Shown: positions 8,561 through 17,286, counted from the stretch's first letter. The stretch is 64,000 nucleotides of DNA from Rhodopseudomonas palustris (GCF_003591005.1 NZ_QYYD01000002.1:186001-250000), one strand, 5' to 3'. The notes: generated from the sequence alone by a model not told the origin. A program made the numbers and translations.

Positions 8561-9952
8561 TCAGAAGGTTTGCGGGCGTAGCGCGCGGGCGACGCCGGTT
8601 TGTTCGAGCGCATGCGCGACGCGCAGCGCGATATCTTCGCGCCACGGCGCGGCGATGATCTGCACGCCGATCGGCAGCGGCTCGAGCGGGATCGGCACCG
8701 CCACCACGGGCAGGCCGATGAACGAGATCGGCTGGGTGTGAATGCCGATATTGGCGCGCACCGGCAGCTCGACGCCGTCGAGCACAAAGGTTTGCTGTCC
8801 GAGCTTCGGCGCCGTGCAGGGCGTCGCCGGCGCGATGATGACGTCGACGTCCTTGAACAGTTCGAGCACACGCGCGCGATACCAGCGGCGGAATTTCTGG
8901 GCGCGGTCGACCAGCGGCGCCGGGATCATCGCGCCGGCGATCAGCCGGTCGCGGACCGCCGGATCGAAATCATTCGGCCGCTGCCGAAGTCGGTCGAGAT
9001 GCAGCGAAGCGCCTTCGACCGTGGTGATGACGAACGCCGCGGCGCGGGCGCGCGCCGCTTCCGGCAGCTCGACGGTGGTGGTGATCGAGAGGGCTTTGGC
9101 GACGCGGTCGATGGCCTCGCGCGCTTCGGGAAACAGGTTCTGGGCGAAGTAACCGCCGGCACGGGCGATGCGCAGGCCATCCAGGCCTTGCGCCAGCGAA
9201 GCGGAGACGGGCTGAAGCAGGCGCTCCGCGCAGCCGGCATCGCCGGCGTCGTGGCCCTGCATGGCGTCGTAAGCCAGAGCGAGGTCCGCGGTGCTGCGCG
9301 CGAACGGACCGAGATGATCGAAGCTGGCGACGAACGGAAAGCTGCGGCTGCGCGGCAGTCGTCCATAGGTCGGCTTCAGCCCGAAGATGCCGCAGAACGA
9401 CGACGGCACGCGGATCGAGCCGTTGGTATCGGAGCCGAGCGCCAGCGGCACCTCGCCGCCGCCGACCGCGGCGCCGGAGCCGCCGGAGGAGCCCCCGGTC
9501 ATCCGCGTCGGGTCGTGCGGATTGCGCGACGGACCGTCGTGGACGTTCTCGCCGGTGAAGTCGTAGGCGTATTCGCCCATGTTGAGCGCCCCGATCAGCA
9601 CGGCGCCCGCGGCTTCCAGCCGCTCGATCAGCACGGCGTCGCGGGGTGCGGGCGGTAGGTCGCGATTAATCTTCGAACCGGCGCGCGTCGGTAGCCCCTC
9701 GACATCGAACAAATTCTTCACCGCGAACGGCACGCCGGCGAGCGGGCCGACGCTGTCGCCACTGGCAAGCGCGGTGTCGATCGCGGAAGCACGCTTGCGC
9801 GCTCGCTCGGCGACGATATCGGTGAAGGCGTTGAGTGTGCCATCCGCCTTGCCGATCCGCGCCAGCGCGGCCTCGGTGGCGGCGAGCGCGGTGAGCGTCT
9901 TTGCCTTGACGGCAGCGGCGATCTCGGCGGCGGTCATCCAGTCGCTGGACAT
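8561..9952 (-). CDS. atzE: AtzE-family amidase (1-carboxybiuret hydrolase subunit-like)
   Basis: 463-residue amidase-signature enzyme. Catalytic Lys lies in FAVKNLFDVEGLPTRAGSK, and the Ser-cis-Ser region in MTGGSSGGSGAAVGGGEVPL followed by LGSDTNGSIRVPSSF. AtzE acts with the small AtzG subunit in deaminating 1-carboxybiuret; related pairs hydrolyse oxalurate. I start at ATG 9952, 13 bases after the AtzG-like stop, with AGGTGA upstream. The frame is open a further 22 codons without support. The neighbours (AtzG before; AtzH, regulator and AtzF after) support ureide-type nitrogen scavenging. Whether the true substrate is carboxybiuret, oxalurate or another ureide cannot be told from sequence. 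Confidence 0.9.
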   Translation of the reverse strand: MSSDWMTAAEIAAAVKAKTLTALAATEAALARIGKADGTLNAFTDIVAERARKRASAIDTALASGDSVGPLAGVPFAVKNLFDVEGLPTRAGSKINRDLPPAPRDAVLIERLEAAGAVLIGALNMGEYAYDFTGENVHDGPSRNPHDPTRMTGGSSGGSGAAVGGGEVPLALGSDTNGSIRVPSSFCGIFGLKPTYGRLPRSRSFPFVASFDHLGPFARSTADLALAYDAMQGHDAGDAGCAERLLQPVSASLAQGLDGLRIARAGGYFAQNLFPEAREAIDRVAKALSITTTVELPEAARARAAAFVITTVEGASLHLDRLRQRPNDFDPAVRDRLIAGAMIPAPLVDRAQKFRRWYRARVLELFKDVDVIIAPATPCTAPKLGQQTFVLDGVELPVRANIGIHTQPISFIGLPVVAVPIPLEPLPIGVQIIAAPWREDIALRVAHALEQTGVARALRPQTF

Positions 9953-9965
9953 CGAAGGTTTCACC

Positions 9966-10166
9966 TCAGGCACTGAACACGCTCGCCGGCTCGGTCTCGT
10001 CGGGCAGCGCGAACTCATCGACCTGCCGCGCCAGCTTCAGCGAGATTTCGAGATTGCCGCGCACGGCGGGCTTCCAGGCCGGGTCGATGGCCAGGCCGAG
10101 GGCGGAGCCGACGGCGTCGATGTAGCTATCAAGAGAGTCAGTCAAAGCGAGCCTCGTCAAGATCAT
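9966..10166 (-). CDS. atzG: AtzG-like small subunit (DUF4089)
   Basis: Short helical protein (up to 66 residues) of the DUF4089/AtzG type, which forms a heterotetramer with AtzE and stabilises it. The core SLDSYIDAVGSALGLAIDPA is followed by WKPAVRGNLEISLKLARQVDEF. An ATG at 10166 opens the frame, but a TTG at 10145 giving MTDSLDSYID fits the family's usual N-terminus and has GACGAGG in front, so it may be the real start. The stop is 13 bases before atzE. A repeat lies immediately upstream. Confidence 0.85.
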   Translation of the reverse strand: MILTRLALTDSLDSYIDAVGSALGLAIDPAWKPAVRGNLEISLKLARQVDEFALPDETEPASVFSA

Positions 10167-10174
10167 CAGCGTTT

Positions 10175-10273
10175 GTCATTCCGGGGCCGCTCCGCGGCGA
10201 GCCCGGAATCCATAACCACCGACAGTGAGTATGGATTCCGGGCCCGCGCCAAGGGGCGCGTCCCGGAATGACG
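10175..10273. repeat. Palindromic intergenic repeat, family C
   Basis: Left arm GTCATTCCGGGGCCGCTCCG, inner arms CCGGAATCCATA and TATGGATTCCGGGCCCG, right arm CGCGTCCCGGAATGACG. The only copy of this family that I see in the window. It lies between the ABC ATPase gene and atzG in the ureide operon and could form a strong hairpin in the transcript. Confidence 0.85.
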
Positions 10274-10295
10274 TGGATAGGGTGGGGAAAGATCA

Positions 10296-12128
10296 TCACG
10301 TCACCGGCAGCGGCGGGTGCGGGATGGCGGTGAGGAGTTCGCGGGTGTAGGCGTCCTGCGGATCGCCGAGCACTTGTTCGCTGGTGCCCTTTTCGACGAT
10401 GCGCCCGGCGCGCATCACGATGACGCGGTCGCACAGCAGCCGCACGACGTTGAGGTCGTGCGACACGAACAGATAGCTCATCCCCATCGACTGCTTGAGA
10501 TCCTGCAGCAGGTTGAGCACCACGGCCTGCACCGACACGTCGAGCGCCGCGGTCGGCTCGTCGAGGATGATCAGCTTCGGCCGCAGCGCGATGGCGCGGG
10601 CGATGCCGACGCGGGCTTTCTGGCCGCCGGAGAGCTGATGCGGGAAGCGGTCGAGCAGATCGAGCGGCAGCCCGACCTGGGTGGCCAGCTCCTCGCAGCG
10701 CGCCCGCAGCGCCGCGCGGCCCTTGACGTCGCCGAGTTGCAGGATCGGATCGGCGATGGCACGCGCGGCGGTGAAGCGCGGGTTGAGGCTGTCGGTCGGA
10801 TCCTGAAACACCATCTGGATCGCCTTGCGCTGCGGCAGCCGCGCGAACCGTTGCGGCAGGATCGCACCGATCTCCTCGCCGTCGAAGGTGATCCGCCCCG
10901 AGGTCTGGTCCAGCAGCCGCATCACCATCATCGAGGTCGTCGACTTGCCGCAGCCGGACTCGCCGACCAGTCCGACGCTCTCACCATGGCCGACCTGAAA
11001 GCTGATGCCGTCAACGGCGCGGAAGGCCTCCGGCTCGACAGCAGGGCCGCGCGAAAACAACCGGCTCAACGTCGCGGTGGCGCCCTGGCGGGGATATTCC
11101 TTGACCAGCTTTTCGACGACGAGGAGGGGGGCGGAAGTCTTCGAAGTGTCGGCGTCACCCTTTGCACGCTTGCCACTCACACCGTCGTCACCCCCGGGCT
11201 TGACCCGGGGGTCCATCACTCTTGGCGAAGATTCGTCCGAAGCGGGATGGATGGCCGGGTCAAGCCCGGCCATGACGGCAACGTTTGCGGCCGCCGCGGT
11301 GCTCTCTCCCTCGGGCAGCAAATCCCGCAGCCCGACGCCGAGCCGCGGCGTCGCGCGCATCAGCTTCTTCGTGTATGGATGCTGCGGGTTGGCGAAGATG
11401 TCGGCGGCGAGCGCGGTCTCGACGACGCGGCCCTTTTCCATCACCACCACGCGGTCGCAGTAGGCAGCCGCGAGGCCGAGGTCGTGGGTGATCAGGATGG
11501 TCGACAGGCCGCGGCTCCGCGTCAGCTCGACGATCAAATCCATCACCGCCTTCTGGGTGGTGACGTCGAGCCCGGTGGTCGGCTCGTCGGCGATGAGTAG
11601 CTGCGGATTGCAGGCGAGCGCCAGCGCGATCACCACGCGCTGGCACATGCCGCCGGACAGCTGAAACGGATAAGCGTGGTAGCGCTCTCGCGGCCGCGCG
11701 ATTTTCACCGCTTCCAGCGCCGCGATCGCCTTCTCGCCGCGATCCGTGGAGGTCGATTGCACGTGCTGGCGCAGCACGTCCTCGATCTGGTCGCCGACCT
11801 TGCGGATCGGGTTGAGCGCGGCGCGCGGGTTCTGGAAGATCATCGAGATCTCGCGGCCGCGCAGGTCGCGCATCTGCTGCTCGCTGGCAGCCTTGATGTC
11901 GATGCCGCCGAACATCACCGAGCCCTCGGCGATCCTGCCGGCCCGATCAAGAATCCGCATCACCGCGTAGGACGTCACCGACTTGCCGGACCCGGATTCA
12001 CCGACGATCGCCAGCGTCTCGCCCTTGCCGACGGTGATATCGACATGCTGCACCGCCTTGACGATGCCGCGCCGGGTGGCGAATTCGACGGTGAGGTCGC
12101 GGACTTCGAGCAGGGGCCGGGTGGTCAT
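10296..12128 (-). CDS. Peptide-type ABC transporter, fused double ATP-binding protein
   Basis: 610 residues carrying two complete OppD/DppD- and OppF/DppF-type ATPases in one chain. First domain: Walker A GESGSGKS, signature LSGGMCQRVVIA, Walker B LLIADEPTTGLD. Second: GESGCGKST, LSGGQKARVGIARA, LIILDEPTAALD. Each domain ends with the oligopeptide C-terminal extension (PYTKKLMRA; AYTRELLTAIPHP). I start at ATG 12128 (MTTRPLLEVRDL); the frame runs upstream to 12317 only through a palindromic repeat. The linker between the domains contains another repeat in frame (11186-11277). It powers the permeases encoded upstream and, by context, imports the ureide substrate of the Atz enzymes. Confidence 0.93.
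   Translation of the reverse strand: MTTRPLLEVRDLTVEFATRRGIVKAVQHVDITVGKGETLAIVGESGSGKSVTSYAVMRILDRAGRIAEGSVMFGGIDIKAASEQQMRDLRGREISMIFQNPRAALNPIRKVGDQIEDVLRQHVQSTSTDRGEKAIAALEAVKIARPRERYHAYPFQLSGGMCQRVVIALALACNPQLLIADEPTTGLDVTTQKAVMDLIVELTRSRGLSTILITHDLGLAAAYCDRVVVMEKGRVVETALAADIFANPQHPYTKKLMRATPRLGVGLRDLLPEGESTAAAANVAVMAGLDPAIHPASDESSPRVMDPRVKPGGDDGVSGKRAKGDADTSKTSAPLLVVEKLVKEYPRQGATATLSRLFSRGPAVEPEAFRAVDGISFQVGHGESVGLVGESGCGKSTTSMMVMRLLDQTSGRITFDGEEIGAILPQRFARLPQRKAIQMVFQDPTDSLNPRFTAARAIADPILQLGDVKGRAALRARCEELATQVGLPLDLLDRFPHQLSGGQKARVGIARAIALRPKLIILDEPTAALDVSVQAVVLNLLQDLKQSMGMSYLFVSHDLNVVRLLCDRVIVMRAGRIVEKGTSEQVLGDPQDAYTRELLTAIPHPPLPVT
11186..11277. repeat. Family A palindromic repeat embedded in frame in the ABC ATPase gene
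   Basis: The outer arms and inner arm match the intergenic family A copies (CGTCACCCCCGGGCTTGACC ... GGCCGGGTCAAGCCCGGCCATGACG). Here the element lies in the coding sequence between the two ATPase domains and is read through, adding about 30 residues that include VMAGLDPAIHP and DPRVKPGGDDG. Confidence 0.88.
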
Positions 12129-12150
12129 CGAACGCTCCACGTCTCGGTCT

Positions 12151-12270
12151 GTCGTCCCCGCGAAGGCGGGGACCCATAACCCCTGGTCTCGCGATCGAAT
12201 GAAGGTGCCGCTATCATCGCAGAACAGTCTCGCTGCGGCGTATGGGTCCCCGCCTTCGCGGGGATGACGA
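12151..12270. repeat. Palindromic intergenic repeat, family D
   Basis: Arms GTCGTCCCCGCGAAGGCGGG and CCCGCCTTCGCGGGGATGAC flank about 80 bases that include ACCCATA / TATGGGT inner arms. It separates the permease and ATPase genes of the ureide operon. Confidence 0.88.
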
Positions 12271-12294
12271 ACGTAAGCTCGGGATAGCTCGGCA

Positions 12295-13209
12295 TCACGT
12301 CCTCCGCTGCGGGTCAAAGATGTCGCGCAGGCCGTCGCCGAGCAGGTTGAAGCAGAACACGGCGATCATCAGCGCGAGGCCGGGGAATAGCGCGATCCAC
12401 CATTCGCCCGACACCATGAAGCTCGCGCCTTCCGCGACCATGATGCCCCATTCGGCGGTCGGTGGGCGGACGCCGAGGCCGATGAACGACAGGCCGGCGG
12501 CGTTGAGGATGGCGTAGCCCATGGTCAGCGACATCTGCACGATCATGATCGGCATGATGTTGGGCAGGATGTGCACCAGCAGGATGCGCATCTCGCTGTT
12601 GCCGGACAGCCGCGCGGCCATCACGAAGCCGGCCTCGCGGCGCACATTGGCCTCGGCGCGGGCGACGCGGGCGTAGAGCGGGAAGTTGACGATCGCGGTG
12701 GCGATGATGATGTTCTGCACGGTGTTGCCGAGCGCCGCGACGATGCCCATCGCCAGCACGAACAGCGGGAATGCCATGATGGTGTCGGCGATGCGGCCGA
12801 CGATGCGGTCGGTCCAGCCGCCGAAGTAACCGGCCGCGATGCCGGCGAGGCCGCCCATCAGGAATACCAGCGCCACCGAGGCCACCGAGATGAACAAATC
12901 GAGCCGGGTGGCGACCACGACGCGGCTGAAGATGTCGCGGCCGAGCTGGTCGGTGCCGAACCAGTTGGTCGCCGACGGCGGCTTCAGCGCCTGCGCAGTG
13001 TTGCTGGCCAGCGGGTCATAGGGCACGAGGTACGGCCCGAACAGCGCGGCGAACACGATCACCACCAGGAGGCCGAACGCGAAAGCGGTGACGCGATTGT
13101 CGCCGAGCACGTAGCGGGTGTGCGCCAGCATATCTCGGAGCGCCGAGCGGCGCACCGGTTTGGCGGCCGAGGTTTCGCCGAGGGGAGGGGCGACGCTGGT
13201 CATGGTCAT
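12295..13209 (-). CDS. Peptide-type ABC transporter permease (DppC/OppC-like)
   Basis: 304-residue inner-membrane protein. The N-terminal cytoplasmic stretch is followed by one helix (FAFGLLVVIVFAALFGPYLV) and then the binding-protein-dependent transport domain. The EAA-type loop for ATPase contact reads RAEANVRREAGFVMAARLSG. FGTDQLGRDIFSRV is the usual OppC-type segment before the first core helix. It starts four bases after the DppB-like gene, implying cotranscription and coupling. It partners the neighbouring permease and the fused ATPase; substrate is inferred only from the Atz context. Confidence 0.93.
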   Translation of the reverse strand: MTMTSVAPPLGETSAAKPVRRSALRDMLAHTRYVLGDNRVTAFAFGLLVVIVFAALFGPYLVPYDPLASNTAQALKPPSATNWFGTDQLGRDIFSRVVVATRLDLFISVASVALVFLMGGLAGIAAGYFGGWTDRIVGRIADTIMAFPLFVLAMGIVAALGNTVQNIIIATAIVNFPLYARVARAEANVRREAGFVMAARLSGNSEMRILLVHILPNIMPIMIVQMSLTMGYAILNAAGLSFIGLGVRPPTAEWGIMVAEGASFMVSGEWWIALFPGLALMIAVFCFNLLGDGLRDIFDPQRRT

Positions 13210-13213
13210 GCTC

Positions 13214-14227
13214 CTAGCCTTCCAGCCGCACGCGCGGGTCGATCACGCCGTAGAGAATATCGATCACCAGATTGAGCAGCACGTACATCACCGCCATGGT
13301 GAGCACGAAGCCCTGCACCGGTGCGAAGTCCGACGCGATCAGCGCCTCGACCGCGTAGGAGCCGATGCCGGGCCAGGCGTAAACTTTCTCGACCAGCACG
13401 TTGGCGCCGAGCAGGAACGAGAACACCATGCTGAGCGTCGTGATCACCGGCAGCATCGCGTTGCGGAACGCGTAGGTCATCGTCACCTTGCGCGGCGACA
13501 GGCCGCTGGCGCGCGCGGTGCGGACGAAATCCGACGCCAGGATCGCCAGCATCGAAGCGCGCGTCATGCGGGCGATCGGCGCCAGCGAAAAGATCGCCAG
13601 CGTCGCGGCCGGCAGCAGCAATTGGCTCAGCGCCGAGCGGAAGGTCTCGAAGTCGCGCGCGATCAGGCTGTCGATTAGATAGAAGCCGGTGACGGTGGTC
13701 GGCGCGCTGTAGAACACGTCGAGTCGACCGAGCGGCGCCGGCGCCCAGCCGAGCTTGAAATAGAAGACGTAGACCAGCAGCAGTCCGGTGAAGAACACCG
13801 GCAGCGACACGCCCGCGGTGGTGGTGACGCGGCACAGATGATCGATCCACGACCCCGGCCGCGTCGCCGCCATGATGCCGAGCGGGATGGCGATGACGAT
13901 GGCGATGACGAGACCGAGCAGCGTCAGCTCGGCGGAGGCGGGCAGGCGGTTGCGGATCTCGGTAGCCACCGGTTGGCCGGTGGTGAGCGACTGGCCGAGA
14001 TCGCCTTGCGCCAGCTCGGTGGTGTAGCGGACGAACTGCTCCGGCAGCGATTTGTCGAGCCCGAGCTTACTGCGGATCTGCTCGATCGCTTCCTTGCTGG
14101 CGGCGGGGCCGGCGAAGTAAGCGGCCGGATCGCCGGGGAGGGCGCGGGTCAGCAGGAACGTCACGATCACCACGCCGATCAGGCTCGGGATCGCGAACAT
14201 CAGGCGCTTGCCGATGAGAGTCAGCAT
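13214..14227 (-). CDS. Peptide-type ABC transporter permease (DppB/OppB-like)
   Basis: 337-residue inner-membrane permease. The N-terminal helix, LMFAIPSLIGVVIVTFLLTR, precedes a periplasmic segment with ALPGDPAAYFAGP; five more helices follow. The ATPase-contact loop includes ARTARASGLSPRKVTMTYAFRNA. The end, LVIDILYGVIDPRVRLEG, is typical for DppB-type permeases. It lies between the solute-binding protein gene (170 bases upstream, with a repeat) and the DppC-like gene (four bases downstream). Confidence 0.93.
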   Translation of the reverse strand: MLTLIGKRLMFAIPSLIGVVIVTFLLTRALPGDPAAYFAGPAASKEAIEQIRSKLGLDKSLPEQFVRYTTELAQGDLGQSLTTGQPVATEIRNRLPASAELTLLGLVIAIVIAIPLGIMAATRPGSWIDHLCRVTTTAGVSLPVFFTGLLLVYVFYFKLGWAPAPLGRLDVFYSAPTTVTGFYLIDSLIARDFETFRSALSQLLLPAATLAIFSLAPIARMTRASMLAILASDFVRTARASGLSPRKVTMTYAFRNAMLPVITTLSMVFSFLLGANVLVEKVYAWPGIGSYAVEALIASDFAPVQGFVLTMAVMYVLLNLVIDILYGVIDPRVRLEG

Positions 14228-14274
14228 TGATCACTTACTCCAAGTACGCACGGCGCCCGCCGCGCAGCGAAGCT

Positions 14275-14385
14275 TGCTCCCTCCCCCTTGCGGGGAGGGG
14301 TCGGGGGTGGGGGTCCCCAGGCGCTGTGCCTGCGTCGCCCTCACCCCGGCCCTCTCGCGCGAGCGGGAGAGGGGGAAGGAGAGCG
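14275..14385. repeat. Palindromic intergenic repeat, family E
   Basis: Arms CTCCCTCCCCCTTGCGGGGA and a downstream CTCTCGCGCGAGCGGGAGAG flank a G/C-rich middle containing GGGGTCGGGGGTGGGGGTCC. Such elements are common between genes in this bacterial family. It sits between the binding-protein and DppB-like genes, where it could lower downstream expression relative to the binding protein. Confidence 0.75.
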
Positions 14386-14397
14386 CCCACCTCAAAC

Positions 14398-16017
14398 TCA
14401 GCCCTTCACCATCGTCCGGTAGTCGAGACGGCGGTGGAACCAATAGGCGAAGCCGCTGACGTTCTTCTGCATCGCGACGTTGAGGTAGGGCTGGTACAGC
14501 GGCACGCGCGGGATGTCGGTGAAGGCGAGGTCGACGAAGCCCTTGACGTCGCGGTCGTAGGTAGCGGTGTCGCCGGTCGCGGCGGCGATGCGGCTGCTGT
14601 CGATCAGCTTGTCCATCTCGGGCGAGTCGTAGCCCATGGTGTTGAAGATCGACTTGCCGGAGTGATAGCACCAGTAGAAGAAGTATTCCGGATAGTCGAG
14701 CCAGCCCGAGAAGATGTTGACGTAGAGCGGCATCACCTTCTTGTTCAGCTCGGTGCGCCAGTTGGCGCCCGGGATCTTGTTGATGGTGCAGCGGATGCCG
14801 ATCTGCGCCAGGCTCTCCTGGATCAGGATGCACATCGGCTCGTTGACGCCGGCGAAGCCGAGGTCGAAGGAGAGAGTCGTGTCGAACCCGTTCGCGTAGC
14901 CGGCCTCGGCCATCAGCGCTTTGGCCTTGGCCATGTCGGTGTTGTACTTGGTCGGCTGCGGCCACTTCACTTCGGTCGGCTTGTCGGCCGCGGCGCCGAA
15001 CATCGGATTGGCGAGGCCGAACATCACCGCGTCGATGATCTTCTGATACGGCACCGCATAGGCCACCGCTTCGCGTACCTTCGGATTGTTGAACGGCGGC
15101 TGGGTGACGTTCATGCCGAGATACTGGATGCCGTTGCTGATCGGCAGCGACACCACGTTGACCTTGCCGTCGCGCTTCATCTCGGCGAAGTCCTGGTTCG
15201 GCAATTCATACGAGATGTCGGCGTCGCCGCGCTCCAGCAGCGCACGGCGGTTGCCGGCCTGCGGCACCATGCGCCAGATCACGCGCTTGATCTTCGGCAG
15301 CGGGCCGCCGACCCATTTGTCGTTGCGCTCCATGATCACTTCAGTGCCAGCGGTCCACTTCACCACGCGATAGGCGCCCGAGCCGGCGGTGTTCTGCTTG
15401 GTGTATTCGAGACCCCAAGGGTCCTTCTCGCTGGCGTTCTTCTTCACCAGTTCGGAATTGACGACGCACGGCACGATCACCGCGAGATCCGGGATCGTCA
15501 GCCTGTCCTTGGTGAGAAAGTCGACCCGCACGGTGTGGTCGTCGACGATGACGAACTGCTCGGGCTTGGTGAGCGAGCCGGCGCTCATCTGGAAGGTCGG
15601 GAAGCCGCCGACGCTGACCGAGCGGTCGAGCGACCACTTGACGTCCTTGGCGGTGACCGGCGTGCCGTCCTGGAAGGTGGCGTTCTTCTTCAGCTTGAAG
15701 GTCGCCGACATGTCGCCGACCACCATGTCTTCGGCGAGTTCGCCCTTGAACTTGTCCTTATCGTAATACGGAACGCCGCCGGGGCCTTCCTTCATCTCGT
15801 GGGTGATCAGGCGGTCGTAGCAATTCCAGGACACCTCGTAGCCCGGCACATTGGTGCCGACGCCGTGAATGTCGAGATTGTTCGGGCCGCTCTCCGACAC
15901 CACCAGAAGCGATTCCGATCGGGCGTCTGCCTTGGCGGCAGACCAGATCGCCGGCGCGGGCACCATGGCGCCGGCGGCAAGGGCGGTGGCGGATTTCAGG
16001 AAGTCGCGACGCTTCAT
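14398..16017 (-). CDS. ABC transporter solute-binding protein, family 5, Tat-exported
   Basis: 539 residues. The N-terminus MKRRDFLKSATALAAGAMVP is a twin-arginine signal, indicating folded export to the periplasm. The mature protein is an extracellular solute-binding protein family 5 (peptide/nickel/opine type), with the conserved TFKLKKNATFQDGTPVTAKD segment. It is the first gene of the operon that continues through the permeases, fused ATPase and the atz genes. Members of this family bind peptides, glutathione, nickel or small amides; by context it would deliver the AtzE substrate, but no residue proves this. Confidence 0.92.
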   Translation of the reverse strand: MKRRDFLKSATALAAGAMVPAPAIWSAAKADARSESLLVVSESGPNNLDIHGVGTNVPGYEVSWNCYDRLITHEMKEGPGGVPYYDKDKFKGELAEDMVVGDMSATFKLKKNATFQDGTPVTAKDVKWSLDRSVSVGGFPTFQMSAGSLTKPEQFVIVDDHTVRVDFLTKDRLTIPDLAVIVPCVVNSELVKKNASEKDPWGLEYTKQNTAGSGAYRVVKWTAGTEVIMERNDKWVGGPLPKIKRVIWRMVPQAGNRRALLERGDADISYELPNQDFAEMKRDGKVNVVSLPISNGIQYLGMNVTQPPFNNPKVREAVAYAVPYQKIIDAVMFGLANPMFGAAADKPTEVKWPQPTKYNTDMAKAKALMAEAGYANGFDTTLSFDLGFAGVNEPMCILIQESLAQIGIRCTINKIPGANWRTELNKKVMPLYVNIFSGWLDYPEYFFYWCYHSGKSIFNTMGYDSPEMDKLIDSSRIAAATGDTATYDRDVKGFVDLAFTDIPRVPLYQPYLNVAMQKNVSGFAYWFHRRLDYRTMVKG

Positions 16018-16172
16018 ACGGGGCTCCGAGGCACAAGGGCTAAGCTCGGAGAAGCGTTCGCAAGGTTCGTGCCAGCTGCTCGCAGGAGCAGGCCACGCTG
16101 GCTAAGCGTCGGATCCGACTACCCGAATTGTCGAAATTGGGACCAGAGCGAGCCGCGGCAGGCCGGAGGCTC

Positions 16173-16184
16173 ATTGCATACAAT
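16173..16184. promoter_or_regulatory. Candidate GntR/FCD operator upstream of the ureide operon
   Basis: ATTGCATACAAT differs by one base from the palindrome ATTGTATACAAT, a form widely seen for FCD-subfamily regulators. It lies about 155 bases before the binding-protein start, in an AT-rich patch of an otherwise empty gap (16018-16303). The link to the regulator at 7431-8156 is inference. Confidence 0.45.
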
Positions 16185-16303
16185 CGAAGAATTATGCCAA
16201 AAAATTAAGCAATTATCGACGCGCGCCCAAATTTGTCGATGCCATCCCTGCAGGCGACGGCGAGCGGAGCCGCCATCGCCTGCGAGATCGTTTGGCGCGA
16301 GTT

Positions 16304-16771
16304 TCAGTTGAATTGAGCCGGCTCAACTTGCGGAGCGGCGGTGTAGATCACCTTGTCGGGCGCCGGCTTGGATTCGATGGCACCGGCCGGCCGCACCAGC
16401 GGACGCTGGCTGCGGTAGACCTCGAAGGCGTACCAGGCAGCGACCGCTGCGGCGACCAGGCCGACCTGTCCGGCCGGCAGGATCAACGACAGGGCGATCA
16501 GGGCGACCGCAATGGTCCCGGCCTTGACGACGCTCTCGCCGTCGGCGAACAGCGCGTTGAACCGCTCCCAGTTCTCGCCCTTCCAGAACGGCGCGGTAAA
16601 GCGGTCGAGTCCGAACCGCGTCCACGCGCCGGCGAAGCCGAGTTTGCGAGCCCACATCAGGTACAAGGAGCCCGCGAAGGCGAGCAGCGAAATGGCGGCG
16701 CCGACAGGGCCGGCCGCATAGCCAATGACCACGACGAGCGCGGCTGTAAATGCAATGATCCAGTATTGCAT
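16304..16771 (-). CDS. Hypothetical membrane protein
   Basis: 155 residues. Four hydrophobic segments: two near the N-terminus (IIAFTAALVVVIGYAAG and GAAISLLAFAGSLYLMWA) and two after residue 80 (GTIAVALIALSLILPAG and GLVAAAVAAWYAFEVYRS). They are separated by a charged, Trp/Phe-rich loop (FGLDRFTAPFWKGENWERFN). The C-terminal 35 residues are polar and Pro-rich, likely cytoplasmic or periplasmic tail. I do not recognise the family. It lies alone upstream of the Tat-dependent binding-protein gene, on the same strand but 286 bases away. Confidence 0.75.
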   Translation of the reverse strand: MQYWIIAFTAALVVVIGYAAGPVGAAISLLAFAGSLYLMWARKLGFAGAWTRFGLDRFTAPFWKGENWERFNALFADGESVVKAGTIAVALIALSLILPAGQVGLVAAAVAAWYAFEVYRSQRPLVRPAGAIESKPAPDKVIYTAAPQVEPAQFN

Positions 16772-17022
16772 CGGGATACCCTTTCACCCGCGTTGCAGGT
16801 GCCTTTCCAATTGATTCGTGAGGCGGCATGAGCCGCTGCAAGTATGTGCTGAAATCTGTGAATTCGCCGCAAAAATCTTGACTGCTAATCGATGTGCTGA
16901 ACTAGCACTTCGGCTAGAGGTAATCGGATATAGTATCAGCGTAATAATGGTGTGCGGCAGGGCGACAACCTGACGCATCGATCGCTGATTTTTATCAGCA
17001 ATCTTGACGAGCGCGCAGCCGA

Positions 17023-17286
17023 TCAACGCTCCGACGGCGCCGCCTGGGCGCGTAGCGGAGTACTCTCGGCAGCAGCGATCTTGGCGTCGCGCAATCGTTT
17101 GACGTCGCGGCTCGCCATGAACGGCATGCCAAGCTTGCGCGCCTTCACCTGGACGGACGAGCGGGCGCGCTTCAAGGCAGCAGCGGCGCGCACCGCCGAC
17201 GCGCCGCTGGCGATCAATTCTTTGAGCCGCTCGACCTGTTCGTCGTCCCACGGCCGGCACGCATTGGTCTTGGCTGACATCGGCAT
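17023..17286 (-). CDS. Small helix-turn-helix protein (SANT/GcrA-like)
   Basis: 87 residues, basic. The segment WDDEQVERLKELIASGASAV followed by RAAAALKRARSSVQVKARKLGMPF looks like a trihelical DNA-binding fold similar to the small GcrA/SANT-like proteins common in Rhizobiales. Start ATG 17286 is preceded by GAGGGGA six bases away; the open frame continues upstream to 17373 but reads basic low-complexity sequence there. A DNA-binding role is inferred from the fold only. It is divergent from the ABC binding-protein gene at 17597. Confidence 0.7.
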   Translation of the reverse strand: MPMSAKTNACRPWDDEQVERLKELIASGASAVRAAAALKRARSSVQVKARKLGMPFMASRDVKRLRDAKIAAAESTPLRAQAAPSER

